In this document: in pieces, positions 1 to 4,991 of the stretch | Layout of the letters: the number at the start of each line of letters is the position of its first letter | How positions within the stretch are numbered: the stretch's first letter is position 1 | Source: Anaerolineae bacterium | Lineage (GTDB): Bacteria > Chloroflexota > Anaerolineae > JAFGEY01 | DNA: 7,123 nucleotides | NCBI GenBank assembly: GCA_016929205.1 | Contig: JAFGJF010000099.1 | Span: 1 to 7,123 of the forward strand | Direction: 5' to 3' | Made by a program: the position numbers and the translations under genes | The notes under the pieces: model-generated | What the model was told of the DNA's origin: nothing | The model's database searches: none | The model's input: the letters and a program-made list of their open reading frames with translations, nothing else

Positions 1-10
1 AGAGGGTGAA

Positions 11-16
11 GGGAGG
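11..16 (+). promoter_or_regulatory. Shine-Dalgarno GGGAGG deciding the start of the MBL gene
   Basis: GGGAGG ends 5 nt before ATG 22. The alternative in-frame GTG at 16 uses the last base of this motif, so it cannot be served by it. This supports the ATG. Confidence 0.7.
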
Positions 17-21
17 TGTCT

Positions 22-774
22 ATGGACACTTGTCCACGTAAAGTTTCGCAACCAAAGGTGCGCGTTCATTATCTGGGACATGCTTCCTTTGTCTTGCAGT
101 TCGACAACGGTCTATCCGTGCTGACCGATTATGGCAGCTATAACGCCTGGGCGGAATGGGGATGGGACAGCCCGGTCCACGATGTTGGTGCGTTTGTGCC
201 CGACGTGACGACTTATTCTCACACCCATCACGCGGATCATTACGACGAGAGCCGGATGCCAAAAGGCATTTCGCACGTCTTGAGGGGCGCGGAGGGCCTC
301 TCGATCGGCGAACTCACGATCTCGCCGATCCGGACCAGCGAACAATCCCTGGACGAACAAGAGAATACCAGTTTTCTTTTTTCGTACAAGGAGGTACGCA
401 TCCTGCACCTGGGTGACTGCCAGGCCAACATGATGAACATTGGTGATGCTGCCAACAGGGCGTATCTCGAGTCGGCCTTGCCGCAAGCTTGTGATCTTGT
501 CCTGATGCCGATCGAGGGGCAGAGCAAATTCATCCCGCAAGGCGAGGTGTTTATCGATCTGCTACGACCCGGAAGAGTGATCCCGATGCACTATTGGAGT
601 CGGGCATACCGGGATGCGTTCCTCGATCATCTCCGGGATCAAAATGATATTGGAAACGAGCGGTATCAGATCGAGGCCGTCCAGGGACCAGGTTATGTGT
701 TGGATGGCTGTGTCGATGGCGATGCGGTTCAGGTGATCTGCCTGAACCCCGCACCTTTTGTGATGGACGGGTGA
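22..774 (+). CDS. Metallo-beta-lactamase-fold hydrolase (UlaG-like, COG2220 type)
   Basis: The product is a 250-residue, probably cytoplasmic protein of the metal-dependent MBL-fold hydrolase superfamily; members cleave lactones, phosphodiesters and other esters, and the substrate here is unknown. Seen directly: an N-terminal GHASF motif (19-23) followed by a TDYG strand end (about 35-38), a metal-binding segment HTHHADH (67-73), HLGD (129-132), which supplies the bridging Asp, and the C-terminal PMHY (188-191), which supplies the last His. The length is normal for the lactamase_B_2/B_3 group. The first motif is odd: the canonical form is HxHxDH, whereas here it reads HxHxxDH, one residue longer. 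There is no signal peptide. ATG at 22 is preferred over the in-frame GTG at 16 because GGGAGG at 11-16 sits 5 nt before it and would overlap the GTG. The stop overlaps the start of the next small ORF. Fold assignment is firm; substrate is not. Confidence 0.9.
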   Translation: MDTCPRKVSQPKVRVHYLGHASFVLQFDNGLSVLTDYGSYNAWAEWGWDSPVHDVGAFVPDVTTYSHTHHADHYDESRMPKGISHVLRGAEGLSIGELTISPIRTSEQSLDEQENTSFLFSYKEVRILHLGDCQANMMNIGDAANRAYLESALPQACDLVLMPIEGQSKFIPQGEVFIDLLRPGRVIPMHYWSRAYRDAFLDHLRDQNDIGNERYQIEAVQGPGYVLDGCVDGDAVQVICLNPAPFVMDG

Positions 775-938
775 ATGATGGATATCCACGGTTGCGTATA
801 GTCTATCCTCTCAGCGTCTTGGGGAAGGGGTGGGCCTTTCGCCCATCCGGAAGGGCAACCACTGCAGTGTGCGGTGAATGCCACTGCCGAGATTGCCCCT
901 ACCTATTGAAAAGATACCGTATAGTACCGTCAGATTAG
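771..938 (+). CDS. Small cysteine-cluster protein (55 aa), translationally coupled to the MBL hydrolase; hypothetical
   Basis: I do not recognise this family. The ORF runs from GTG 771 to TAG 936-938 and encodes 55 residues. Its start overlaps the stop of the MBL gene in a GTGA tetranucleotide (771-774), the arrangement used for termination-reinitiation; the same junction occurs between the kinase and phosphoesterase genes downstream. Seen: a basic N-terminal half (RLRIVYP at 7-13, GWAFRPSGR at 20-28), then CGECHCRDCP at 34-43, giving C34-x2-C37-x-C39-x2-C42 with a His between, and a basic tail (KRYR, 47-50). Four Cys in nine residues is unlikely by chance and suggests a metal-binding (Zn or Fe-S) or redox site; that is inference. 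There is no signal peptide or membrane segment. The SD is weak (GGA 765-767, 3-nt spacing). It fills part of what would otherwise be a 357-base gap. A spurious ORF remains possible. Confidence 0.45.
   Translation: MNDGYPRLRIVYPLSVLGKGWAFRPSGRATTAVCGECHCRDCPYLLKRYRIVPSD
828..848 (+). repeat. Hairpin-forming inverted repeat
   Basis: GGGTGGGC (828-835) pairs with GCCCATCC (841-848) around a 5-nt CTTTC loop: 8 pairs including one G-U. No T-run follows on either strand, so it is not a standard intrinsic terminator. It lies inside the proposed small CDS and may be incidental, or may affect coupling or mRNA stability. Confidence 0.5.
853..898 (+). repeat. Nested imperfect inverted repeat (two-stem structure)
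   Basis: The outer stem GGGCAA (853-858)/TTGCCC (893-898) and inner stem GCAGTG (864-869)/CACTGC (882-887) are separated by symmetrical 5-nt internal loops. GC/GC (871-872 with 880-881) extends the inner stem past a one-base bulge. A 10-bp palindrome CACTGCAGTG (860-869) overlaps it and offers an alternative fold. There is no T-tract after it. The region overlaps the TGC codons of the Cys cluster, so coding constraint may explain part of the symmetry. Confidence 0.4.
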
Positions 939-957
939 TACGAAAGGCCTATTGAAA
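902..957 (+). repeat. Direct repeat pair CCTATTGAAA
   Basis: Identical 10-mers occur at 902-911 and 948-957, 46 bp apart. Each contains TTGAAA, a -35-like hexamer. Shorter echoes lie between them: TACCGT at 915-920 and 925-930, and TAGTAC at 922-927 and 936-941. The second copy provides the -35 of the promoter candidate below. The pair may be binding sites for a regulator, which is inference. Confidence 0.4.
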
Positions 958-980
958 GCCTACCACATTCGTGGTACACT
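952..980 (+). promoter_or_regulatory. Promoter candidate with palindromic operator-like site upstream of the methyltransferase
   Basis: TTGAAA (952-957), a 17-bp spacer and TACACT (975-980) with an extended -10 TG at 972-973 form a plausible sigma-70-type promoter. The perfect inverted repeat TACCAC (961-966), ATTC, GTGGTA (971-976) covers the spacer and runs into the -10, where a bound repressor would block polymerase. The start would lie near 987, giving a leader of about 145 nt. From 939 to 1131 I see no gene, only these signals and the element at 1049-1057. Confidence 0.4.
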
Positions 981-1048
981 TGAACTAGATTCACCGGGAT
1001 GTCGTATGCGAACCGTGACCGAGGCGTAAAGCAACCATGATATGTTTG

Positions 1049-1057
1049 TGATACAAT
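1049..1057 (+). promoter_or_regulatory. Extended -10 element TGATACAAT before the methyltransferase
   Basis: TG (1049-1050), one base, then TACAAT (1052-1057) matches an extended -10. No convincing -35 is found 16-18 bp upstream. Transcription would begin near 1064, about 68 nt before the chosen start codon. It is an alternative or second promoter to the one at 952-980. Confidence 0.35.
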
Positions 1058-1131
1058 AAAGGTAGCTGTGGATTGAGTATCTCGCATGGTCGTTTGTTCC
1101 GTTGATATTTTGGTCAGAACAGGTTCGTTCG

Positions 1132-1971
1132 ATGATGAGTAAAAGAGGCTGCACACCGGCCGCGTTGCGGGCCATTCGGCAGCGTCTTGTGGGCAGCGTT
1201 GAAAAAGAGTGGCAGCGCCTGGAATCGACGCCAATCACACGTACCGAGTATGTGATTACCAGTCACTGCCTGGAACGTTACCTGCCTCCGTACGGTTTGC
1301 TTCTTGATGCCGGATGTGGCCCGGGCCGATACGCGGTCGACCTGGTCAAAAAGGGCTATCGGGTGGTTTTGTTCGACCTGATGCACGACTATTTGCGCTT
1401 TGCCCGGGACAAAGTCCTGGAAACGGGCGTCGAAAAGGCAATGTCAATACCGGTGGAAGGCGATCTCGGGTCTTTGCCTTACGCGGATGGCGTTTTTGAC
1501 GCCGTGTTGTCCCTTGGCGCACCGCTTTCATATATCCTGGACGCAGGGGCACGATCTTGTGCGGTAATCGAGTTGGCGCGGGTGGTCAAACCTGGCGGTC
1601 GCGTCTTTTTGACCGGGATTGGCAGGCTGGCGGCCTACCGGGGCGGGATCTATTGGGCGGCCTGGGAACTTTTTGATCTCTTTATCGCTCCCGATGCGCG
1701 CAAAACGGGCCGCGTGCCTGGTTACGACTATTGGTATACCTTTGCTAAAGGAGAGTTGGACGCATTGGCAGAGGTGGCAGGGCTATCAGTCGAGGATCGT
1801 GTGGGGTGTGAGGGAATGGCCTCATACTTGCCGATGGATCATCTCGAACAGGTGGAAAATAACCCGCATCGTTGGCTGGCGTGGAAAGAGCTGTTGCTAG
1901 AGACGTGCAACGAGCCGTCGATCATTGGCCTATCCAACCACCAATTGATTATTGCACGCAAAATCGCATAG
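1132..1971 (+). CDS. Class I SAM-dependent methyltransferase
   Basis: The product is 279 residues from ATG 1132. It carries a Rossmann-like methyltransferase domain of the Methyltransf_11/25 kind and transfers a methyl group from S-adenosylmethionine to an unidentified acceptor. Seen: motif I LDAGCGPGRY (58-67) binding SAM, the acidic end of beta-2 in VVLFDL (78-83), EGDLGSLPY (109-117) and FDAVLSLGAPLSY (122-134) around motifs II-III, and the post-motif strand VVKPGGRVFLTG (151-162). The C-terminal part (about 190-270), with YDYWYTF and a VAGLSVEDR-like strand, probably shapes the acceptor site. There is no signal peptide or membrane helix. In-frame TTG at 1102 would add 10 residues but has no SD. 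ATG 1132 has only a weak AGG 8 nt upstream, and ATG 1135 is equally possible. The gene has its own upstream promoter signals and is followed by a new promoter, so it is probably monocistronic. Confidence 0.9.
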   Translation: MMSKRGCTPAALRAIRQRLVGSVEKEWQRLESTPITRTEYVITSHCLERYLPPYGLLLDAGCGPGRYAVDLVKKGYRVVLFDLMHDYLRFARDKVLETGVEKAMSIPVEGDLGSLPYADGVFDAVLSLGAPLSYILDAGARSCAVIELARVVKPGGRVFLTGIGRLAAYRGGIYWAAWELFDLFIAPDARKTGRVPGYDYWYTFAKGELDALAEVAGLSVEDRVGCEGMASYLPMDHLEQVENNPHRWLAWKELLLETCNEPSIIGLSNHQLIIARKIA

Positions 1972-1975
1972 TGTG

Positions 1976-2002
1976 TTGCGAATGATCTTGACAAATTTGC
2001 GA
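1976..2002 (+). repeat. TTGCGA direct repeats flanking the -35 box
   Basis: TTGCGA occurs at 1976-1981 and 1997-2002, exactly 21 bp (about two helical turns) apart and on either side of the TTGACA -35 box. This is the layout of a dimer-bound operator. The motif is short, so chance is a real alternative. A complementary AATCGCA at 1962-1968 could also pair with 1998-2004. Confidence 0.3.
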
Positions 2003-2016
2003 TTAGGCTCTACAAT
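1988..2016 (+). promoter_or_regulatory. Near-consensus sigma-70 promoter for the kinase/phosphoesterase operon
   Basis: TTGACA (1988-1993, perfect -35), a 17-bp spacer and TACAAT (2011-2016, 5 of 6 matches to TATAAT). Transcription should start near 2022-2024, leaving a leader of only about 24 nt that contains the ribosome-binding site. It is the strongest promoter signal in the window and separates the methyltransferase from the genes after it. Confidence 0.8.
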
Positions 2017-2046
2017 GGTGACACAGCGGGGGGAGAAGGACCCTCG

Positions 2047-2952
2047 ATGGAAGACGGTTGTTCAAATAAGCGCGACGTCTATCTGACCGAGATTCGCGAC
2101 CTTGTCCCGAATCTCGATATCAAGACGGCTTGTCTGAGTGATGAGGGCGCGTTTAATGACATCCTCAATGTCAACGACACGTTCATCTTTAAATTTCCCA
2201 GGTCTCCTGATGGCATAGAACGGCTCAAGACTCAAGCTGGGTTACTTGAGGCCATACAGGGGCATGTTTCCCTGCCTATTCCTTCCCCACACTTTGTCAG
2301 CGAGGATATGCAGACGGTTGGCGCGGCTTTCATAGGATACCGGATCCTTTCGGGAGAGCCATTGCACAATCACCTGGATCTGTTTTACACAGAAGCTGCC
2401 TCTCGGCGACTGGCCAACCAACTGGCAACTTTTCTACGAGATCTGCACGATTTTCCAACAGATTCGGTTGGCCAGATATTGCCGGTTCACGATCAACAGC
2501 GCCGTGAGGCGCTTCCCGGGACGTTCAGGCGGGTGCGCGAATCTCTCTATCCCTATATGCGCCTCGACGCGCAAACGCTGGTGACGGCGCAGTTTGACGC
2601 ATTCCTGAACGATCCGGGCAGCTTGGATTACGGCATCGCGATCAAGCACGGCGACCTGGGGCCGGGTAACATCCTGGTCGATCCCCAGGCGCGGGAGATC
2701 TGCGGGATCATTGACTTTGGTTCGGCCGGACTGGACGATCCGGCGGTCGACCTGGGGTTTATCTCTTTGTGGGGCGAAGCGTTCTTGCACAAGTCTTTTG
2801 TCAGGCTGGTTTATGACAGTTATGGCGCAAGCGAGCCGTTGCTGCGGCGTGTCCGCTTTTACAAACTCGTGATCGCCTTGTGGGTGGCGCTCGATGCCTT
2901 ACAAGGTCAAGATCAGGAAACGTTCAAGATGGCGTTAGGACCGTATATGTGA
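2047..2952 (+). CDS. APH-family small-molecule kinase (phosphotransferase)
   Basis: This 301-residue cytoplasmic protein has the aminoglycoside phosphotransferase/protein-kinase-like fold (APH family, PF01636 type), which moves the ATP gamma-phosphate to a hydroxyl on a small molecule. Seen: FIFKFPRS (46-53) with the candidate ATP-binding Lys49, a hinge-like YRILSGEPL (98-106), the catalytic loop HGDLGPGN (201-208) with Asp203 as base and Asn208 as metal ligand, IDFGSAGLDDP (222-232) with the metal-binding Asp223, and a helical C-terminus. The length is typical. ATG 2047 is served by AAGGA at 2036-2040, 6 nt upstream, and sits about 24 nt after the predicted transcription start. The stop overlaps the next start by GTGA, implying coupled translation. 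Family members range from antibiotic-resistance kinases to homoserine, fructosamine or macrolide kinases, so the substrate is open; calling it a resistance gene would go beyond the sequence. Confidence 0.9.
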   Translation: MEDGCSNKRDVYLTEIRDLVPNLDIKTACLSDEGAFNDILNVNDTFIFKFPRSPDGIERLKTQAGLLEAIQGHVSLPIPSPHFVSEDMQTVGAAFIGYRILSGEPLHNHLDLFYTEAASRRLANQLATFLRDLHDFPTDSVGQILPVHDQQRREALPGTFRRVRESLYPYMRLDAQTLVTAQFDAFLNDPGSLDYGIAIKHGDLGPGNILVDPQAREICGIIDFGSAGLDDPAVDLGFISLWGEAFLHKSFVRLVYDSYGASEPLLRRVRFYKLVIALWVALDALQGQDQETFKMALGPYM

Positions 2953-3830
2953 AACAAAAAGATGGGCGGATCAGCAGGCGCAGGTTTATCAAGTGGGCGT
3001 GCGCGGCCGTGGTATTGGGGCTGGTGCCCAGCTATCCTGTGTTCATCGAGCGGTATATCATTGTCGTCAATCGCTATCGCATCCTTGTCCCGAATCTGCC
3101 CGAGGCCTTTAGCGGGTTCAGGATCGTGCATCTGACCGACTTGCATTATGGCAAGCTTGTGCCGCTCGGTGTGATCCGGTATGTTGTATCCAAGGCAAAC
3201 CAGATCGCCCGAGATCTCGTCGTTTGTACGGGTGATTATGTCCACGAGCGGCGGACGACGGACGAGATCGACCGTGTGTGGCCGCTTTTAGCTGATCTTA
3301 CGGCCCCGGCCGGGGTGTATGCGACGTTGGGAAATCACGATCACTGGGCGGATACGGATCGATCCCAATACTGGTTGGACAAGACTGGGCAAAATCTAAG
3401 GCACAGAACGGTCTCGATCGCCAAAGGTGGGCAGAGGGTATGGTTTTCGGGAGCCGGCGATCTGTACGAGGATCACGTGAACCTGGACCGACTTCTCGCC
3501 GACATTCCGGACGGGGATTGCCGGATCGTCCTGGCGCACAATCCCGATACGGCAGATACGCCGTTTTCTGCACGCGTGGATTTGATGCTTTCCGGACACA
3601 CACATGGTGGTCAGATCAACATACCCTTTGTCGGGCCACCCGTGCTGCCGGTCAAAAACAAAACCTATAGCAGCGGTTTGAAATTTTCGCCGCGTGGGAT
3701 GCCGGTGTTCATTTCCAGGGGGATCGGGTGGGCAGTCTATCCGGTCAGATTTAACTGTCTGCCCGAGATCGCGGTGCTGGAATTGATTCCCAAACGCAGC
3801 CAAAAGCGTACTTGGGGGCTTTTGGTTTGA
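2949..3830 (+). CDS. Tat-signal metallophosphoesterase, YkuE-like (COG1408 type)
   Basis: The product is 293 residues from GTG 2949. The N-terminus has a twin-arginine motif SRRRFIK (9-15), close to the consensus S/TRRxFLK, followed by a hydrophobic stretch (about 16-33) with no obvious AxA cleavage site, so it is probably Tat-exported and perhaps membrane-anchored. The calcineurin-like domain has every metal motif: DLH (64-66), GDY (95-97), GNHDH (128-132), AHNPD (196-200) and GHTHGGQ (216-222), which bind a two-metal centre that hydrolyses phosphoesters. Bacillus subtilis YkuE, a known Tat substrate, and chlamydial LpxG belong to the same broad group. The start is set by the GTGA overlap with the kinase stop and AGGA at 2937-2940, 8 nt upstream; an upstream in-frame GTG at 2880 would bury the Tat motif behind 23 residues. 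Co-expression with the kinase suggests a functional link. Substrate unknown. Confidence 0.9.
   Translation: MKQKDGRISRRRFIKWACAAVVLGLVPSYPVFIERYIIVVNRYRILVPNLPEAFSGFRIVHLTDLHYGKLVPLGVIRYVVSKANQIARDLVVCTGDYVHERRTTDEIDRVWPLLADLTAPAGVYATLGNHDHWADTDRSQYWLDKTGQNLRHRTVSIAKGGQRVWFSGAGDLYEDHVNLDRLLADIPDGDCRIVLAHNPDTADTPFSARVDLMLSGHTHGGQINIPFVGPPVLPVKNKTYSSGLKFSPRGMPVFISRGIGWAVYPVRFNCLPEIAVLELIPKRSQKRTWGLLV
3798..3827 (+). terminator. Inverted repeat at the 3' end of the phosphoesterase gene; possible weak terminator
   Basis: AGCCAAAAGC (3798-3807) pairs with GCTTTTGGTT (3818-3827): 10 pairs with one G-U, the central 8 perfect, and a 10-nt loop. It ends with a short T-run (TTT 3826-3828) that overlaps the stop codon. 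The stem is not GC-rich and the T-tract is short, so termination would be partial. It may tune expression of the downstream kinase or protect the upstream mRNA. Confidence 0.35.
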
Positions 3831-3868
3831 ATCTCAATCGTTCAACAGGGGCGGAGAGTGATCGGCGC

Positions 3869-3873
3869 GGAGG
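3869..3873 (+). promoter_or_regulatory. Shine-Dalgarno GGAGG deciding the start of the second kinase
   Basis: GGAGG ends 5 nt before an in-frame GTG at 3879, ideal spacing. The upstream GTG at 3858 has only AGGGG (3847-3851) 6 nt before it, so the downstream start is favoured. Confidence 0.5.
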
Positions 3874-3878
3874 CCGGC

Positions 3879-4967
3879 GTGGAGCTCGGCACGGAAAAAG
3901 ATCAGGGATATGACTTGGAACCGAAAGCGTGGCTGCGCGTCGTGGCAGATGCATACGCCACAGGGAAAAAAGTCTGGACGCGCAATGGCATAACGGTGCG
4001 GCGTGTGACTGGTGGCGCAAACAATGCCCTTTACCAAGTTGTCTTGGACGGGCAACAATATGCTTTCAAGTTGTGCGTCGCTGATGAGCGGCGGCGGGCT
4101 GCGCGCGAATATGGCGTGCTCGACTTGCTGGCATCGGCAGGAGCAGACCTTGCGCCGCAGCCAGTCCTGTTGGACGAAAGCTGTGCTGTCGTGCCTTTTC
4201 CGACCGTCGTCTATCGCTGGCTGCCAGGGAAATCACTTGGCCCGCTGCTTACGATTGGGCAATTGCGCTCGCTGCTTGAGAGCGTGCAGCGCATACATGC
4301 CATCCGGCAAGACACATTCGGACGCGATAGTCTCTTGGATGCCTGGTTTCATTGGTTCGATTTTGAACCATACTTGAACGAGCTGGACGATTTCCTAGCT
4401 CGTTATGGCGGCTGGCTGGCGATCCACAACGAGGATGGGCCGGTATTGCGGGATCGGTTGGCTCGCTTGGTGGACGGCTGCGCGGAAACGCTGGCGCGGA
4501 CAGCCGTTGATCCGGGCCGTGGGTGTTTTTCAGCTTGCTTGTGCCGCGTCGATCCAAACCTGGCGAATAGTGTTTGGGATGGGAAAGAGACGTTGCGCTG
4601 GGTGGATTGGGAATACAGTGGCTGGGGCGATCCGGCGCTCGATCTTGCGGATCTGCGTTGGCATGCCGCTCTCGACGGGCTCAGTGAAACACAGCACGCC
4701 TGGCTGCGGAACAATTATGTCCGTCCAGCCGACGATCCGGGGTTTGAGGCGCGTCTCGCGGCCTGGGACTGTCTTTTGTCGACACGGTGGCCCTTTTTGA
4801 TTTTGCGTGTTCTGTGGAGTGCATATCACGGTTCGGACCGGGTACGCTTGACCCGGCCTGAAAGCGATCCTGAAGAATTGGTCGTTCGTTTCGTGCGCAC
4901 CATCGATCGTGCTGAACGCTTTGCTGTGGACCAACAAAGGAAACGGTTCGGCCGAGGGGGGGCGTAG
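3879..4967 (+). CDS. APH-fold phosphotransferase, divergent catalytic loop
   Basis: This cytoplasmic kinase-like protein has 362 residues (369 if GTG 3858 is the start), on the long side for the APH family. Seen: RVTGGANNALYQV (42-54) as the nucleotide-binding loop, YAFKLC (61-66) with Lys64, AAREYGVL (74-81) with a likely Lys-pairing Glu77, the hinge VVYRWLPGKSLG (111-122), the catalytic loop CRVDPNLAN (222-230) and VDWEYSGWGDP (242-252), where Asp243 replaces the DFG Asp. The catalytic Asp225 and metal Asn230 have the normal D-x4-N spacing, but the usual His of HxD is Arg223. VDWEYSGWGDPALDLADL-type segments are shared with choline- and thiamine-kinase-like APH members. It lies 48 nt after the phosphoesterase, with the hairpin at 3798-3827 between, and probably belongs to the same transcript. 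It is only distantly like the first kinase, so it is unlikely to be a recent duplicate. Substrate unknown. Confidence 0.82.
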   Translation: MELGTEKDQGYDLEPKAWLRVVADAYATGKKVWTRNGITVRRVTGGANNALYQVVLDGQQYAFKLCVADERRRAAREYGVLDLLASAGADLAPQPVLLDESCAVVPFPTVVYRWLPGKSLGPLLTIGQLRSLLESVQRIHAIRQDTFGRDSLLDAWFHWFDFEPYLNELDDFLARYGGWLAIHNEDGPVLRDRLARLVDGCAETLARTAVDPGRGCFSACLCRVDPNLANSVWDGKETLRWVDWEYSGWGDPALDLADLRWHAALDGLSETQHAWLRNNYVRPADDPGFEARLAAWDCLLSTRWPFLILRVLWSAYHGSDRVRLTRPESDPEELVVRFVRTIDRAERFAVDQQRKRFGRGGA

Positions 4968-4991
4968 AGGGGGAAGAAAAAGAGGCAGGCA

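Noticed and set aside
828..848. Rho-independent terminator for the MBL gene
   Set aside because: The stem is good but no T-run follows on either strand.
853..898. tRNA or known riboswitch in the structured segment
   Set aside because: Only 46 nt long, with no T-loop signature or cloverleaf and no recognised riboswitch core.
878..955. 25-codon proline-rich ORF starting at ATG 878
   Set aside because: It has no proper SD spacing and overlaps the better-supported Cys-cluster ORF in another frame.
952..1029. TTG-initiated ORF of 25 codons plus stop
   Set aside because: Rare start codon, no SD, and it covers the promoter candidate and palindrome.
1102..1131. TTG start adding 10 residues to the methyltransferase
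   Set aside because: There is no SD upstream of the TTG, and two ATG codons follow at 1132 and 1135.
935..1234. 99-residue minus-strand ORF across the intergenic region and methyltransferase start
   Set aside because: It covers the promoter signals and the methyltransferase N-terminus, and the translation is low-complexity with no motif.
2434..2790. 118-residue minus-strand ORF inside the first kinase
   Set aside because: It is antisense to the conserved catalytic region of a well-supported kinase, with no family features.
2880..2948. Upstream GTG extension of the phosphoesterase
   Set aside because: It would place 23 extra residues before the twin-arginine motif and overlap the kinase by 73 bases; GTG 2949 with the GTGA overlap and AGGA fits better.
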